Source: JBGPQJ01 sp963709295
Lineage (GTDB): Bacteria > Chloroflexota > Anaerolineae > Anaerolineales > Villigracilaceae
Direction of reading: 5' to 3'
DNA length: 64,000 bases
Assembly: GCA_963709295.1 (NCBI GenBank)
Contig: CAVPVW010000008.1
Span: forward strand, 310,001-374,000
Position numbers and translations under genes: made by a program. Positions 45,351 through 54,311 of this stretch are shown in pieces. Numbering within the stretch: the first letter of the stretch is position 1; each line of letters starts with the position of its first letter. The notes beneath the pieces were generated by a model. It did no database searches. It had not been told where the DNA came from and saw nothing but the letters and a program-made list of their open reading frames with translations.

Positions 45351-47234
45351 TCACAACTCCAACTGCGCCGCGAGCACCTCTGCGACATCCATGACTTTCA
45401 CCTTTTCGTTGAGCGCCTTGGATTTGGTCGCGTCCTCGAACATGATCATGCAATAGGGACAGGCGGTCGCGACCACGTCCGCTTTCGCGTCCAGGGCATC
45501 CTGCAGGCGGTGATGATTGATGCGCGTGGTGATGTCGGTTTCGAGCCACATGCCGCCGCCCCCGCCGCCGCAACACAGACTATCCTCCATCTTGCGCGCC
45601 ATCTCAACGCGCTGAACCCCAGCCTTGTCCAGAAGCGCGCGAGGTTCCTTGTAGATTTCATTGTAGCGCCCAAGATAACAGGAGTCGTGATACGAAACCC
45701 TGCCCTGAACGCCGTTCGGGTTCGATCCCGGAACGGGGAGGTTCAATTCAGCCAGCAGTTCCGTGTAATGCATCACTTTGTAATCGCCGCCCATCTGGGG
45801 ATATTCATTCTTGAGCGTGTTGAAGCAATGCGGGCAGGCTGTGACAACGCGGTTGAACTTGATCTTGCTGAAGGTTTCGATATTCTGTTTGGCAAATTCC
45901 TGGAACATGTACTCATGCCCCATGCGGCGGGCCGTTTCACCGCAGCACATTTCATCAAAACCCAGCACGCCAAAATCCACGCCTGCTTTTTGCAGGAGTT
46001 TTACGAAGGCCCTCGCCACTTTTTTGTTGCGCTGATCGAAAGCCGCCGCGCACCCGACGAAGTAGAGCACATCCACCTGGTCGCCTGCGGCAAGTTCGCG
46101 CACATTCAGTCCCTCCGCCCATTCCATCTTCTGGTCGGGGGGAATCCCCCAGGGATTCGCCTGCCGCTCGAAGTTGCGGAGCAGGTCCGAGATGGCCTTC
46201 GGTAATTTTCCGCTGGTCAGCGCCTGGAAACGGCGCAGGTCGATCACTTCGTCAACAGGATTAATGAAGACCGGGCACTTGACGATACACGCGCCGCAGG
46301 TGGTGCACTGCCAGGAATAATTCTCCGGCACCACGTTGCCGAGCAGGTCGTCCTCGGGTTTGGCATCCCCCGTCAACAGGGCATTGTTCATCCCTTTGCG
46401 CATCATTTGAACGAGATCACGGGGCGAGTAATCCATGCCGCTGATATTGGCGGGACAGGCTTCCTGGCAACGCCCGCACTTCAGGCAGGCATCGAACGAA
46501 AGCAATTGCTGGGGAGTGAATTCCGCGATCTTGCCGACGCCGAGGAGTTCCGTCGTTTCGATATCCTCGATCTTTTGCATGGCGCCCATGGGCTCTTGAG
46601 GGCGCACGAGAATGTTGAGCGGACCGGTGAGCATGTGGCGCAGTTTCGTGAATGGCACAGACGCCACGAGCAGGAGTGCAACGATCACATGCACGACAAC
46701 GAGGGTATTATGCCATTCGAAGGCCTGTTGGGTTGTCATACCGGCGGCAAGAAAAACGCCCGCCAGCCAATTGCCAATGGGGGACCAGGCCGCCCAGGGC
46801 GGAGCGACCACGATTAAGCGCATCGCTTCGTTGGTGAACCCGAGCAGCGCGATAAGAAGCAGCATTCCCAGGGCAAACCAGTCATCCCAGTTGGTTTGCA
46901 ATTCCCTGGGGCGCAGCACCAGGCGGCGGAATCCCGCCATCAACACACCGAGGATGATGAAGAGACCGGCGACATCCATGGCCATTTCGTAGCCGAGATA
47001 CCAGCTCGTGCGCGGGAAGGTCTCCAACGCAAAGGGCAGGAACAACTTCATCTGCATCAGGTTGATGGCCGTTCCGATCACCTGAACGACAACCCCCCAG
47101 AAGATCAGGAAGTGCATCAGGCCGGGATACCATTTCTTGAGGATACGTTTCTGCCCGATCACCTGGACAAAAAATTCCCGGAGCGCGTGTTTATGCAGGA
47201 TCAGGCGTGGAGCTTGCTGGGTTGTTGTGGTCAT
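45351..47234 (-). CDS. HdrD-like membrane Fe-S oxidoreductase linked to the cytochrome b/Rieske module
   Basis: A 627-residue protein with three parts. A NarI-like b-haem membrane domain (about 20-215) has five spans and histidines such as 'LMHFLIFWG' and 'EWHNTLVVVHVI'. Two 4Fe-4S clusters follow ('CLKCGRCQEACP' and 'CTTCGACIVKCPVF'). Two CCG domains complete it ('MCCGETARRMG' and 'LCCGGGGGGMW', with 'ACPHCFNTLKNEYP' and 'ACPYCMIMFED'). Its ATG overlaps the stop of the Rieske gene, so it belongs to the cytochrome b operon. It probably passes electrons between menaquinone and a soluble thiol or flavoprotein donor; the exact reaction is not known. Confidence 0.88.
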   Translation of the reverse strand: MTTTTQQAPRLILHKHALREFFVQVIGQKRILKKWYPGLMHFLIFWGVVVQVIGTAINLMQMKLFLPFALETFPRTSWYLGYEMAMDVAGLFIILGVLMAGFRRLVLRPRELQTNWDDWFALGMLLLIALLGFTNEAMRLIVVAPPWAAWSPIGNWLAGVFLAAGMTTQQAFEWHNTLVVVHVIVALLLVASVPFTKLRHMLTGPLNILVRPQEPMGAMQKIEDIETTELLGVGKIAEFTPQQLLSFDACLKCGRCQEACPANISGMDYSPRDLVQMMRKGMNNALLTGDAKPEDDLLGNVVPENYSWQCTTCGACIVKCPVFINPVDEVIDLRRFQALTSGKLPKAISDLLRNFERQANPWGIPPDQKMEWAEGLNVRELAAGDQVDVLYFVGCAAAFDQRNKKVARAFVKLLQKAGVDFGVLGFDEMCCGETARRMGHEYMFQEFAKQNIETFSKIKFNRVVTACPHCFNTLKNEYPQMGGDYKVMHYTELLAELNLPVPGSNPNGVQGRVSYHDSCYLGRYNEIYKEPRALLDKAGVQRVEMARKMEDSLCCGGGGGGMWLETDITTRINHHRLQDALDAKADVVATACPYCMIMFEDATKSKALNEKVKVMDVAEVLAAQLEL

Positions 47235-47668
47235 GATTCGCCCACCTTGACGTAAATTTGTCCGTCTACAATCTCTGTCTCAAGCGCCAGAAGCGGTTTG
47301 GGCGGAGGGCCGCTGATGACCGAACCATCTTCCAGCTTGAAGTAACCTTCATGGCAGGGGCAATCGATCGTTCCCGCCTCGTTGTTCCATTTGACGGTGC
47401 AGGCGAAATGCGTGCAAGCCGCGGAATAGGCTTTCAGCCCGTCAGGAGAGTTGATCACAATGGCAGGGTACCGCCCGAAGGGAATGGTGCGGGATTCTCC
47501 GACCGGCAGTTCATCCTGCCCGCAAACGAGCTCAGGTTCGGATGGATAGATCTCCAATTTGGCCGGGAAAAAATAGGCTACCACGGGCGCGGCGACCACG
47601 CCGGCGCACAGGGCGATTCCAACGCCCTTCACCAGTGTTAGAAAGTCATGTCGGGTAATGTCAGGCAT
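47231..47668 (-). CDS. Rieske 2Fe-2S protein
   Basis: About 145 residues from ATG 47668 (MPDITRHDFLTL). A signal-anchor span ('GVGIALCAGVVAAPVVAYFF') precedes the periplasmic Rieske domain. Cluster ligands are visible in 'CTHFACTVKW' and 'DCPCHEGYF', i.e. C-x-H and C-x-x-H. The usual extra Cys pair for the disulphide is also placed here. It is the high-potential acceptor of a bc-type quinol oxidase module together with the cytochrome b genes upstream. Its stop overlaps the HdrD-like gene by four bases. Confidence 0.92.
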   Translation of the reverse strand: MPDITRHDFLTLVKGVGIALCAGVVAAPVVAYFFPAKLEIYPSEPELVCGQDELPVGESRTIPFGRYPAIVINSPDGLKAYSAACTHFACTVKWNNEAGTIDCPCHEGYFKLEDGSVISGPPPKPLLALETEIVDGQIYVKVGES

Positions 47669-47670
47669 CG

Positions 47671-48105
47671 CTAACTCACTTCTCCCCAGACGGTCAGGGC
47701 AATGACAATGATCAATGCGATCACGGAGAGGGCGGCGCGAATCCACCAGGCCCGTTTTGTGTCATCTTTTTTATCGATGAAGGGCAGGAACATAAACGCC
47801 AGCAAACCCACGATCACCGCAACCGTGACGAATACCCTGCCTTCGATCTGACCCCAAAACACATAATCGGGGACCACCTTGAGCAACTGGTATAGAAAAA
47901 GGAAGTACCACTCTGGTTTGACATGCAGGGGTGTATCCAGTGGGTCGGCGGGGTCCTCCAAACCGACATGAAAGAACATGCCAAGCGCACCGACGAGCAC
48001 AACAATACCGATGATGACGAGCATCACGCGGAGCTCGGTCATTAAGTGGTCCGGGTAGAAGGGAACGCTGTCGTCGTGTTCCGGTTCGGGATGAGGTGTG
48101 GTCAT
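47671..48105 (-). CDS. Cytochrome b C-terminal domain protein (subunit IV type)
   Basis: A 144-residue membrane protein with three spans. The Qo-site motif 'KPEWYFLFLYQLLK' identifies it as the subunit IV/C-terminal half of cytochrome b. A split b6/IV arrangement, as in b6c and b6f-type complexes, is indicated because the N-terminal half is a separate gene upstream. It carries an N-terminal acidic 'PHPEPEHDDS' tail. Confidence 0.9.
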   Translation of the reverse strand: MTTPHPEPEHDDSVPFYPDHLMTELRVMLVIIGIVVLVGALGMFFHVGLEDPADPLDTPLHVKPEWYFLFLYQLLKVVPDYVFWGQIEGRVFVTVAVIVGLLAFMFLPFIDKKDDTKRAWWIRAALSVIALIIVIALTVWGEVS

Positions 48106-48113
48106 AGTTCCTC

Positions 48114-49088
48114 CTAGAGCGGGCGCATGACGCCGAGCCGCCGCACCATCAAGAAGTGCCCCAACATGAAGGCGACGGTAATGATCGGCACGACAAGGAT
48201 GTGCAAGCCGTAGAATCTTCCCAACGTGGCTTCCGTAACCCCCCAGCCGTCACGCAGGAAGATCAGCACCAGGCTGCCAATCGCTGGCACGGAACCGGCG
48301 ATCTCGGTGCCGACTGTGCTTGCCCAAAACGCGCGCTGATCCCACGGCAGCAAATAGCCCGTAAAACCAAAAGCGAGCGTGAGGATGAGCAGCATCACGC
48401 CGCTGACCCAGTTCAATTCGCGCGGGGCCTTGTAAGTCCCCATGACGAAGACCCGAATCATGTGCGCGATGCACATCACGATCATTCCGTTGGCAGCCCA
48501 GTGGTGGATGGAGCGGATGGCGGCGCCAAAATAGACCTGGTTCTCGATATACAGAATGCTGGCGTAGGCGTCTGCGGCAGTGGGTTTGTAATAGAACGCC
48601 AGCATGATGCCTGTCGTTCCTTGAACGATAAACAGGAAAGCCGTAATTCCGCCGAGGCAATACCACCACCTGCGTGCAAAACTATGCACGGGTTTATTGG
48701 CGATCTCCGACAGCAGGCCAGAGATTTTATAACGTTCGTCCACCCATTCGTAGGCGCGTATCGTCAGCGGCTTAAAGGGTTTGCGCTGGGTCCAAACGGA
48801 CGCGGATTGATAGAAGCCAAAGAGAAAGACCAGCCCCAGCGTCCCAAACACCAGCCAGCGCGATGTGGGAGTCCACAGGTTGGTATGCTCGCCTTGAATG
48901 TGGCAATGCAGGCACGGCTCCTGCTTGGTTTGTGGAATTTCAGGGGAAAATTCGCTGACCGCCCGCCCAGCCGAGGCAGCCGGCTGGTAGGCCTGTCCAT
49001 GGAGAGAAGTCCCCAGGAACAGCACGCCCGTGAGGACTAGAATGGCTGTTCCGGCGAAAAGGAACTTGCGGGATAGCGGCATAGACAC
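48114..49088 (-). CDS. Cytochrome b (N-terminal, b6 type) with N-terminal haem-c motif
   Basis: A 324-residue protein. The C-terminal ~210 residues are cytochrome b: 'GTTGIMLAFYYKPTAADAY', haem ligands in 'IHHWAANGMIVMCIAHMIRV' and 'GLHILVVPIITVAFMLGHFL', and 'GYLLPWDQRAFWA'. The N-terminal ~110 residues are unusual: a signal-anchor, then 'EPCLHCHIQGEH', a CxxCH haem-c attachment site, and another span before the b domain. So the subunit would carry a covalent haem on the outer side in addition to b haems. It begins the four-gene operon. Confidence 0.9.
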   Translation of the reverse strand: MSMPLSRKFLFAGTAILVLTGVLFLGTSLHGQAYQPAASAGRAVSEFSPEIPQTKQEPCLHCHIQGEHTNLWTPTSRWLVFGTLGLVFLFGFYQSASVWTQRKPFKPLTIRAYEWVDERYKISGLLSEIANKPVHSFARRWWYCLGGITAFLFIVQGTTGIMLAFYYKPTAADAYASILYIENQVYFGAAIRSIHHWAANGMIVMCIAHMIRVFVMGTYKAPRELNWVSGVMLLILTLAFGFTGYLLPWDQRAFWASTVGTEIAGSVPAIGSLVLIFLRDGWGVTEATLGRFYGLHILVVPIITVAFMLGHFLMVRRLGVMRPL

Positions 49089-49233
49089 CTCTCAATATCG
49101 AACAACGGTCCCTGCCCCCGCTGGTGTGGCGGATCACTAGACTGACTACAGAGGGCAATGGTTTGGTCCTGCTCGTACCCGCCCTTGTGCGCTTCCTTTA
49201 ATACTCTAAAAACAGTATAGCATCTTGAACCGG

Positions 49234-51252
49234 TTAAGCCTTAAGACGTTTGGCAACTATTTCCGCGACATCCATCACATTAACCGCCCCCCCATCAGCC
49301 TTGGAAGCGTCCGTGAGCATGATCATGCAGAAGGGGCAGCCCACCGCCAGCGTTTTAGCGCCAGCCGAAGGTCCTGCTGCACTGAGCAAGGCCGCCTTGG
49401 CTTCGGCAAAGCGCGCGCGGTTGACGTTGGTATCGCCGTGCTCCTCCTCCTTCCACATCTGTGCGCCGCCTGCGCCGCAGCAGAAGGATTTATCCTTATT
49501 GCGAGGCATCTCGATCACCTCCAGCCGGGCAGCCTTCAGGTCATCCCGAGGCGCATCGAAGACCTGATTGTGCCTGCCGAGGTAACACGGATCGTGGAAT
49601 GTCACCCGTAACATGTCACTGCTCTCCACTAATTGAATCTTCCCCGCCCCGACCAGTTCGTTGATCAGCTGGGTATGATGGATGACCGTATAGTTCCCGC
49701 CGAATTGGGGATACTCATTCTTCAACGTATGCAGGCAGTGCGGGCAGGTGGTGACGATCCGTTTGGACGCCACCTCGTTCAGGATGTCCACATTATGCCT
49801 GGCCAGCCCGAAGAAAATGTCCTCGCGCCCGGCGCGCCGCGCCGAATCACCCGTGCAGGATTCATTCTTTCCGAGAACTGCAAAATTCACGCCGGCAGCA
49901 TTCAGGATTTGTGCAAATGCCTGGGCTGTCTTCTGGGCGCGCGAGTCCGTGGCCGGCGCGCAGCCCACCCACCACAATAGTTCCGGCTCGGGGTTCTGCT
50001 CAACGGTCGGGACGTTCAACCCTTCCGCCCACTTCATGCGGTCTGCCTGGCTGATGTTCCACGGATTCGCGTTGCGTTCCATGCCCTTGAATGCCGTCTC
50101 CAATTGCTTCGGGAAATTGCTTTCCATCATGGAGAGGTTGCGGCGGATGTCGAGGATGTCGCGCATCGGTTCGTTACCCACCGGGCAGATGTCCACGCAC
50201 GCGCCGCACGATGTGCATGCCCAGACCGACTCCTCATTGATCGCGTACTCCAGCAGGGGGGTGTCCAGCGCGCCGCCGTGGTTCAGGCGATAGCGCTTGT
50301 TGATTTCCAGCGCGGCGGGACTCAACAGCTTGCCGGTGGTGTATGCCGGGCAGACCTCCTGGCAGCGGAAGCACATGATGCAGGCGTAGCTGTCCATCAC
50401 CTGCTCCCAGCCAAGATCGCCCAGCCGCGCCGCGCCAAATTGTTCAATGGACTGATCGTCGAGGTTGATATATCCCATTTGACCGATGGATTTACGTTCA
50501 GGCTTGAGCGCAAAGTTAAGCGGCGCAAAGAACATGTGGACGTGTTTCGAGTACGGGAAGTAAGGCAGGAAAGCAAGGATCGACCCGAAGTAAATCCAGA
50601 AAAAGGCATGCTCGCCCAGCGTGATCGCGTTCGCATCCATGCCGGACCAGATCCCTGCAAGCGCGGAGGCAACAGGCTCCCACACATTCGGCTCGCGCGC
50701 GCCTGCGAGATAAAAGGAATTGGTGAACAGGCGCGCAGAGTTACAGATCACAATGAAGAGTACAACGATCAACGAATCCCGCTTGATTCCGGAACGTGCG
50801 CGTGGGTCTAGCAGAGTTGTATCGCGCGTGGATAGGTTTGCCGGGCGGACGACGAAGCGCCGAACTGCCATGAACAGGGTACCGATCAGCACTGTTACAG
50901 TGGCAATATCCGCGAACGACAGGTAGAGGCGGCCGAACAAACCCAGATGATCGAGCGCCCTGAACCCCGTGAGCGCGTAAATCGAATCGGCAAGGTCGAT
51001 CACCAACAGGCACAGAAAACCCCAGCCGATGAGAGCGTGGAACAGGCTGGGGACGAAGCGATAACGGAAGACCGGCTGGAAGCTGACAACCTTGAAGAAG
51101 ACATCCAGAATACGACTACGCGCAACACGCCAATCGGGCTTGCCCTGCCCGCTGGCGATGATGGCGATAATGCGCCGGACGCCGCGCCAGGTGAAATACA
51201 GCGAAAGGCCGACAGCCACGATAAACAGGATTTTCTCGACAGGGGTCAGCAT
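49234..51252 (-). CDS. HdrD-like membrane Fe-S oxidoreductase, EMO (ETF:menaquinone oxidoreductase)-like
   Basis: A 672-residue protein. The NarI-like N-terminal part (about 1-270) has about five spans ('FVPSLFHALIGWGFLCLLVI', 'LGEHAFFWIYFG'). It continues with 4Fe-4S motifs 'CIMCFRCQEVCP' and 'CTSCGACVDICPVG', then two CCG domains ('CTGDSARRAG', 'SFCCGAGGAQMW') and 'CPHCLHTLKNEYP'. The first CCG motif has a single Cys (ESCTGD). This matches the membrane HdrD-like proteins that oxidise electron-transfer flavoprotein and reduce menaquinone. It is separated from the cytochrome b gene by 145 bases; no etfAB gene is in this window. Confidence 0.85.
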   Translation of the reverse strand: MLTPVEKILFIVAVGLSLYFTWRGVRRIIAIIASGQGKPDWRVARSRILDVFFKVVSFQPVFRYRFVPSLFHALIGWGFLCLLVIDLADSIYALTGFRALDHLGLFGRLYLSFADIATVTVLIGTLFMAVRRFVVRPANLSTRDTTLLDPRARSGIKRDSLIVVLFIVICNSARLFTNSFYLAGAREPNVWEPVASALAGIWSGMDANAITLGEHAFFWIYFGSILAFLPYFPYSKHVHMFFAPLNFALKPERKSIGQMGYINLDDQSIEQFGAARLGDLGWEQVMDSYACIMCFRCQEVCPAYTTGKLLSPAALEINKRYRLNHGGALDTPLLEYAINEESVWACTSCGACVDICPVGNEPMRDILDIRRNLSMMESNFPKQLETAFKGMERNANPWNISQADRMKWAEGLNVPTVEQNPEPELLWWVGCAPATDSRAQKTAQAFAQILNAAGVNFAVLGKNESCTGDSARRAGREDIFFGLARHNVDILNEVASKRIVTTCPHCLHTLKNEYPQFGGNYTVIHHTQLINELVGAGKIQLVESSDMLRVTFHDPCYLGRHNQVFDAPRDDLKAARLEVIEMPRNKDKSFCCGAGGAQMWKEEEHGDTNVNRARFAEAKAALLSAAGPSAGAKTLAVGCPFCMIMLTDASKADGGAVNVMDVAEIVAKRLKA

Positions 51253-51350
51253 GCGCGCCTCGAAAGAAAAAACGCGGACGGTTTCCGATTGATGGTGAGG
51301 TTCCCTTCCGCGTTGCTCGCACTCAATTGTACTAGATTAATAAATCTTCA

Positions 51351-52295
51351 CTAAACCGCCCCAAAAGTGGTCAGGCTGTTCCAGATTTCAGCATTGAGCT
51401 TCTGGCGCTGCTCCCGGGCAAAGGACCAGAACAGGCTCTGCGCACGGGTGAAGGGGTAATTGCGCCGCCGCGCAATGTGAATGGTGCGTTCAAGATTTAA
51501 TCCGCTCATCTCCACCCGTTTGATCAGCCCGAGGGACAGTCCGCGCGCCGCGATCATCTCCGTCACGAAGGCAATACCCATGCCGCGCTCCACGGCCAGT
51601 TCGATGGCTTCCGAGCTGCCCAATTCCATGATGATATTGAGCATGTCCGGCGTGACGCCGTTTGCTCGAAGTCCCTCAAGCAATGTCTCGCGTGTGCCGG
51701 AGGATTCCTCGCGCATGATGATCGGCTGGTCGACGATGTCCGTGGCTTTAACCTGCCCGTTCACCGCCCAGGGATGATTCGGCGGCACGACCATGATTAC
51801 CTTCTCGGAGAATACCGGCTCTGACTCAAGATCGTGATGCTCGAACATGCGGCTGGTGACGCCCAACGGAATCATTTCACTGAGCAATTGCTCCAACACC
51901 TGCTCCCGTGACAACACCTTGATGCGCGACCGGACCGACGGGAATTGCTTCTGGAACTGGGACAATAAGCTGGGCATGAGGTACCGCCCGGACGACGTGG
52001 AGCAGCCAAGCAGCAGGTCCCCGCCGATCTGCTTGGTGGCATTCTGCATCGCATCCTCGAACCTGCTCGAGGAATGGAGCACTTCGCGCGCCAGCGGCAG
52101 GATGGCGGTGCCCGCCTCGCTCAACTCGACGGACCGTCCGCGGCGGATGAACAACTCCACCCCGTATTCTCTTTCGATGGCCTGGATATTCTGGCTGATG
52201 GCCGATTGCGACAACTGCAATCGCTCTGCAGCCCGGCTGAAATTCCCCTCTTCCGCTGCGGTGACAAAAACACGAAGTTCGGACAGGTTGATCAT
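51351..52295 (-). CDS. LysR-family transcriptional regulator
   Basis: A 314-residue regulator. The HTH is at 1-60 ('FSRAAERLQLSQSAISQNIQ') and the effector-binding domain follows, with 'REESSGTRETLLEGLRANG', a segment shared by CysB-like and selenium- or sulphur-metabolism LysR proteins. It lies upstream of the HdrD-like gene on the same strand with a 98-base gap, so it may control that gene or the cytochrome b operon. The effector is unknown. Confidence 0.88.
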   Translation of the reverse strand: MINLSELRVFVTAAEEGNFSRAAERLQLSQSAISQNIQAIEREYGVELFIRRGRSVELSEAGTAILPLAREVLHSSSRFEDAMQNATKQIGGDLLLGCSTSSGRYLMPSLLSQFQKQFPSVRSRIKVLSREQVLEQLLSEMIPLGVTSRMFEHHDLESEPVFSEKVIMVVPPNHPWAVNGQVKATDIVDQPIIMREESSGTRETLLEGLRANGVTPDMLNIIMELGSSEAIELAVERGMGIAFVTEMIAARGLSLGLIKRVEMSGLNLERTIHIARRRNYPFTRAQSLFWSFAREQRQKLNAEIWNSLTTFGAV

Positions 52296-52392
52296 GGTTC
52301 TCCGCCCTTTTTAAGGACAAATGTCTGTAATGGGTTGCTCAGCTAAGTATAAGTTACCCTTAAGGGTTTTTCCAGTTACTTTCGTCTTAACT

Positions 52393-52438
52393 TATAAAAA
52401 AGGAGCGTGGGGTTCCTGAACTCCATCCACGCTCCTTT
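52393..52438 (-). terminator. Terminator after the secreted transglycosylase-like gene
   Basis: AAAGGAGCGTGG/CCACGCTCCTTT 12-bp stem; on the minus strand it is followed by TTTTATAAG. It separates this gene from the LysR gene. Confidence 0.8.
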
Positions 52439-52461
52439 CTATTTGTAAAACTTACTCTTTT

Positions 52462-54078
52462 TCAGTCTGAGATATCGTCCACGTAATCCACCACCCCCTG
52501 GCAGGATACCGTCAGATGAGCTGAAACGTTTTCCCAGGTCAGATCCTGCCCATCCAGGTAGGTGAGTTTGACAGCGTCATACAGGCAGCCTGAGCCGGCA
52601 TTGTAGTTCACCAGGGTCAGTTTCCACATATCTTCGTAGGAGGCCACGCGCCCGGGTGTTTGTCCCGTCAGTTCCTCGACGATTCGGCCTGCCTGCTCGC
52701 AATTGGCAAGCATGGTTTGTGCAAAAACATCCACACTGAAGTCCGCCTTGGTCATATCGAGGCCGGTCGGGCAGTCCGCACAGGTGGCGTCCACGCTGCT
52801 GACCAGCGCACCTCGCAGCATGGCCTGCTGCTCAGGTTCGAGAATGGCGTAACCCGTGGAACAGGTTTCCGATGACAATACAAAGGGACAGAATTGGTTA
52901 TAGAAATCGGGATTCCAAAGGAAGGTGGTATCCGCACCGTTATCCGTCAGTTGACCAAAGCCCACGTCCTCGCCCTGCGTGAACGTGCCAGGCCAAAATT
53001 GGCTTTCGCGGCTGAACATATTCTTCAGCAGAAAAGCCGGGACGCCCGTATTGGTGGCAACATGGATGATCAGAGCATCGAAGCGGTTCTGCCATTCGGT
53101 GACCGTCTCCCGCGCGATGTCCATGCCGCACGTATTGGCCGCCCCGGATGTGGTCAGGCCGCCGTCCGGGCAGGCGCTTGCATCCACGAAGCCCTTTGAG
53201 ATCAGATTACCGGCAAGGATTGCGTAAGGGACGTTGGAAGCAAGTTCGGGGGCGGTGCGCGGCGTGGTCAACCACTCAGGCAATGGGCCGGGCGGTGGGA
53301 AGGCTTCCCAGGTCTCCGCGCATGTGGCGGTTGGCATACCCGTCCATTGGCTGCTGAGGACGGTCACGTACCAAATGGGCTGGGACTCCTCTTCCGGTTG
53401 CAGGACGTTCACCCGAATCAACGCCGTGAATGGCTTGCTGCTGTCACCGTAGGTGGAGAATGCCCAGAATTCCATCTGGATTCCCTCCGGCCTGGTCACA
53501 TAAAGGGAGAAGGGGCAGCGCGCTCCTGCGCACTCGAAGGGTGATGACCCCACCACCCCGGCAATGGAGGTGATGTGCTCATCGGGGAGAGGCTCTTCGC
53601 CGCGCAAGACAAGCGTTGGGCGCGTGGAACAACCGCCGTCCGGTCGCTGGTTGCAATTCTCCAGTTCGATCCACACCTGGGGGGCGGGCAGGCTGACGCC
53701 GATGGTCTTTTCCAATGTTTCAGAGCTTGAGAAGTGCAGATAATAACCGCCGCAAGTTTCCGGATCGCTGGCGAAAACCTCGTCCGGGCAGGGATCGGTT
53801 TCTATCCAGTCTTCATATACTTCCTTGCCGCATTGCTGGTAAATATCAGCAGGCAGCGGTTGGCCTTCAATATCGATGACAATTTCGCAGACGACCTCGT
53901 TGTTCGACCATGCAGTCAGCCACCACGTGAAGGCGACATACGGAACGACAACTTTGGAATAGCGGTCAGGGCCAGGGGGTTCGGGGAGTGCGCGTGAAGC
54001 GACTGGGAGGGCGGGCACCAGACTTCCTCCCACAGTGATCAACGCCACAAGCAGTGCAATTCTTGCCGGCAGTTTCAC
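52462..54078 (-). CDS. Secreted protein with C-terminal lytic-transglycosylase-like domain
   Basis: A 538-residue exported protein with a signal peptide ('RIALLVALITVGGSLVPALP'). The N-terminal ~270 residues are beta-rich and contain many cysteines, likely disulphides. The C-terminal part contains 'FLLKNMFSRESQFWPGT' and 'EDVGFGQLTDNGADT', the Glu and G-x-GQLT pattern of SLT lysozyme-fold domains. It should cleave peptidoglycan or resemble such enzymes. It is flanked by terminators on both sides and forms a single-gene transcript. Confidence 0.75.
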   Translation of the reverse strand: MKLPARIALLVALITVGGSLVPALPVASRALPEPPGPDRYSKVVVPYVAFTWWLTAWSNNEVVCEIVIDIEGQPLPADIYQQCGKEVYEDWIETDPCPDEVFASDPETCGGYYLHFSSSETLEKTIGVSLPAPQVWIELENCNQRPDGGCSTRPTLVLRGEEPLPDEHITSIAGVVGSSPFECAGARCPFSLYVTRPEGIQMEFWAFSTYGDSSKPFTALIRVNVLQPEEESQPIWYVTVLSSQWTGMPTATCAETWEAFPPPGPLPEWLTTPRTAPELASNVPYAILAGNLISKGFVDASACPDGGLTTSGAANTCGMDIARETVTEWQNRFDALIIHVATNTGVPAFLLKNMFSRESQFWPGTFTQGEDVGFGQLTDNGADTTFLWNPDFYNQFCPFVLSSETCSTGYAILEPEQQAMLRGALVSSVDATCADCPTGLDMTKADFSVDVFAQTMLANCEQAGRIVEELTGQTPGRVASYEDMWKLTLVNYNAGSGCLYDAVKLTYLDGQDLTWENVSAHLTVSCQGVVDYVDDISD

Positions 54079-54094
54079 CGCAACCCCTTTGGAA

Positions 54095-54133
54095 TTAAAA
54101 AATCAGAGTCCGCTTTTATTATAGCGGACTCTG
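54095..54133 (-). terminator. Terminator of the ccm operon
   Basis: CAGAGTCCGCT/AGCGGACTCTG 11-bp stem with an 8-nt loop; on the minus strand it is followed by ATTTTTTAATT. Confidence 0.88.
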
Positions 54134-54143
54134 TGCTCGAATG

Positions 54144-54296
54144 CTACTTGGTTTCCTTCTCGAGATCTTCGAGCGCTTCAAGCTCGCTGCGCAGGTTGTT
54201 CCAACGGACGATCAGGCTGATGACGTAAAACGTCAGCGTAACGAAGATGATGGCGTAGGCGGAGTAGAAGAATCGGGTGGTATCGGGAGTGGACAT
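54144..54296 (-). CDS. ccmD: CcmD-like small membrane protein
   Basis: A 50-residue protein from ATG 54296, too short for ordinary ORF calls. One membrane span ('FFYSAYAIIFVTLTFYVISL') is followed by a charged helix 'RWNNLRSELEALEDLEKE'. Size, topology and position after ccmC match CcmD, which stabilises haem release from the CcmABC-CcmE complex. It is the last gene before the operon terminator. Confidence 0.8.
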   Translation of the reverse strand: MSTPDTTRFFYSAYAIIFVTLTFYVISLIVRWNNLRSELEALEDLEKETK

Positions 54297-54311
54297 GGTT
54301 AATCTCCTAAA

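Noticed and set aside
48156..49040. A 294-residue plus-strand frame opposite cytochrome b
   Set aside because: Antisense shadow; extremely His/Gln/Arg-rich with no family.
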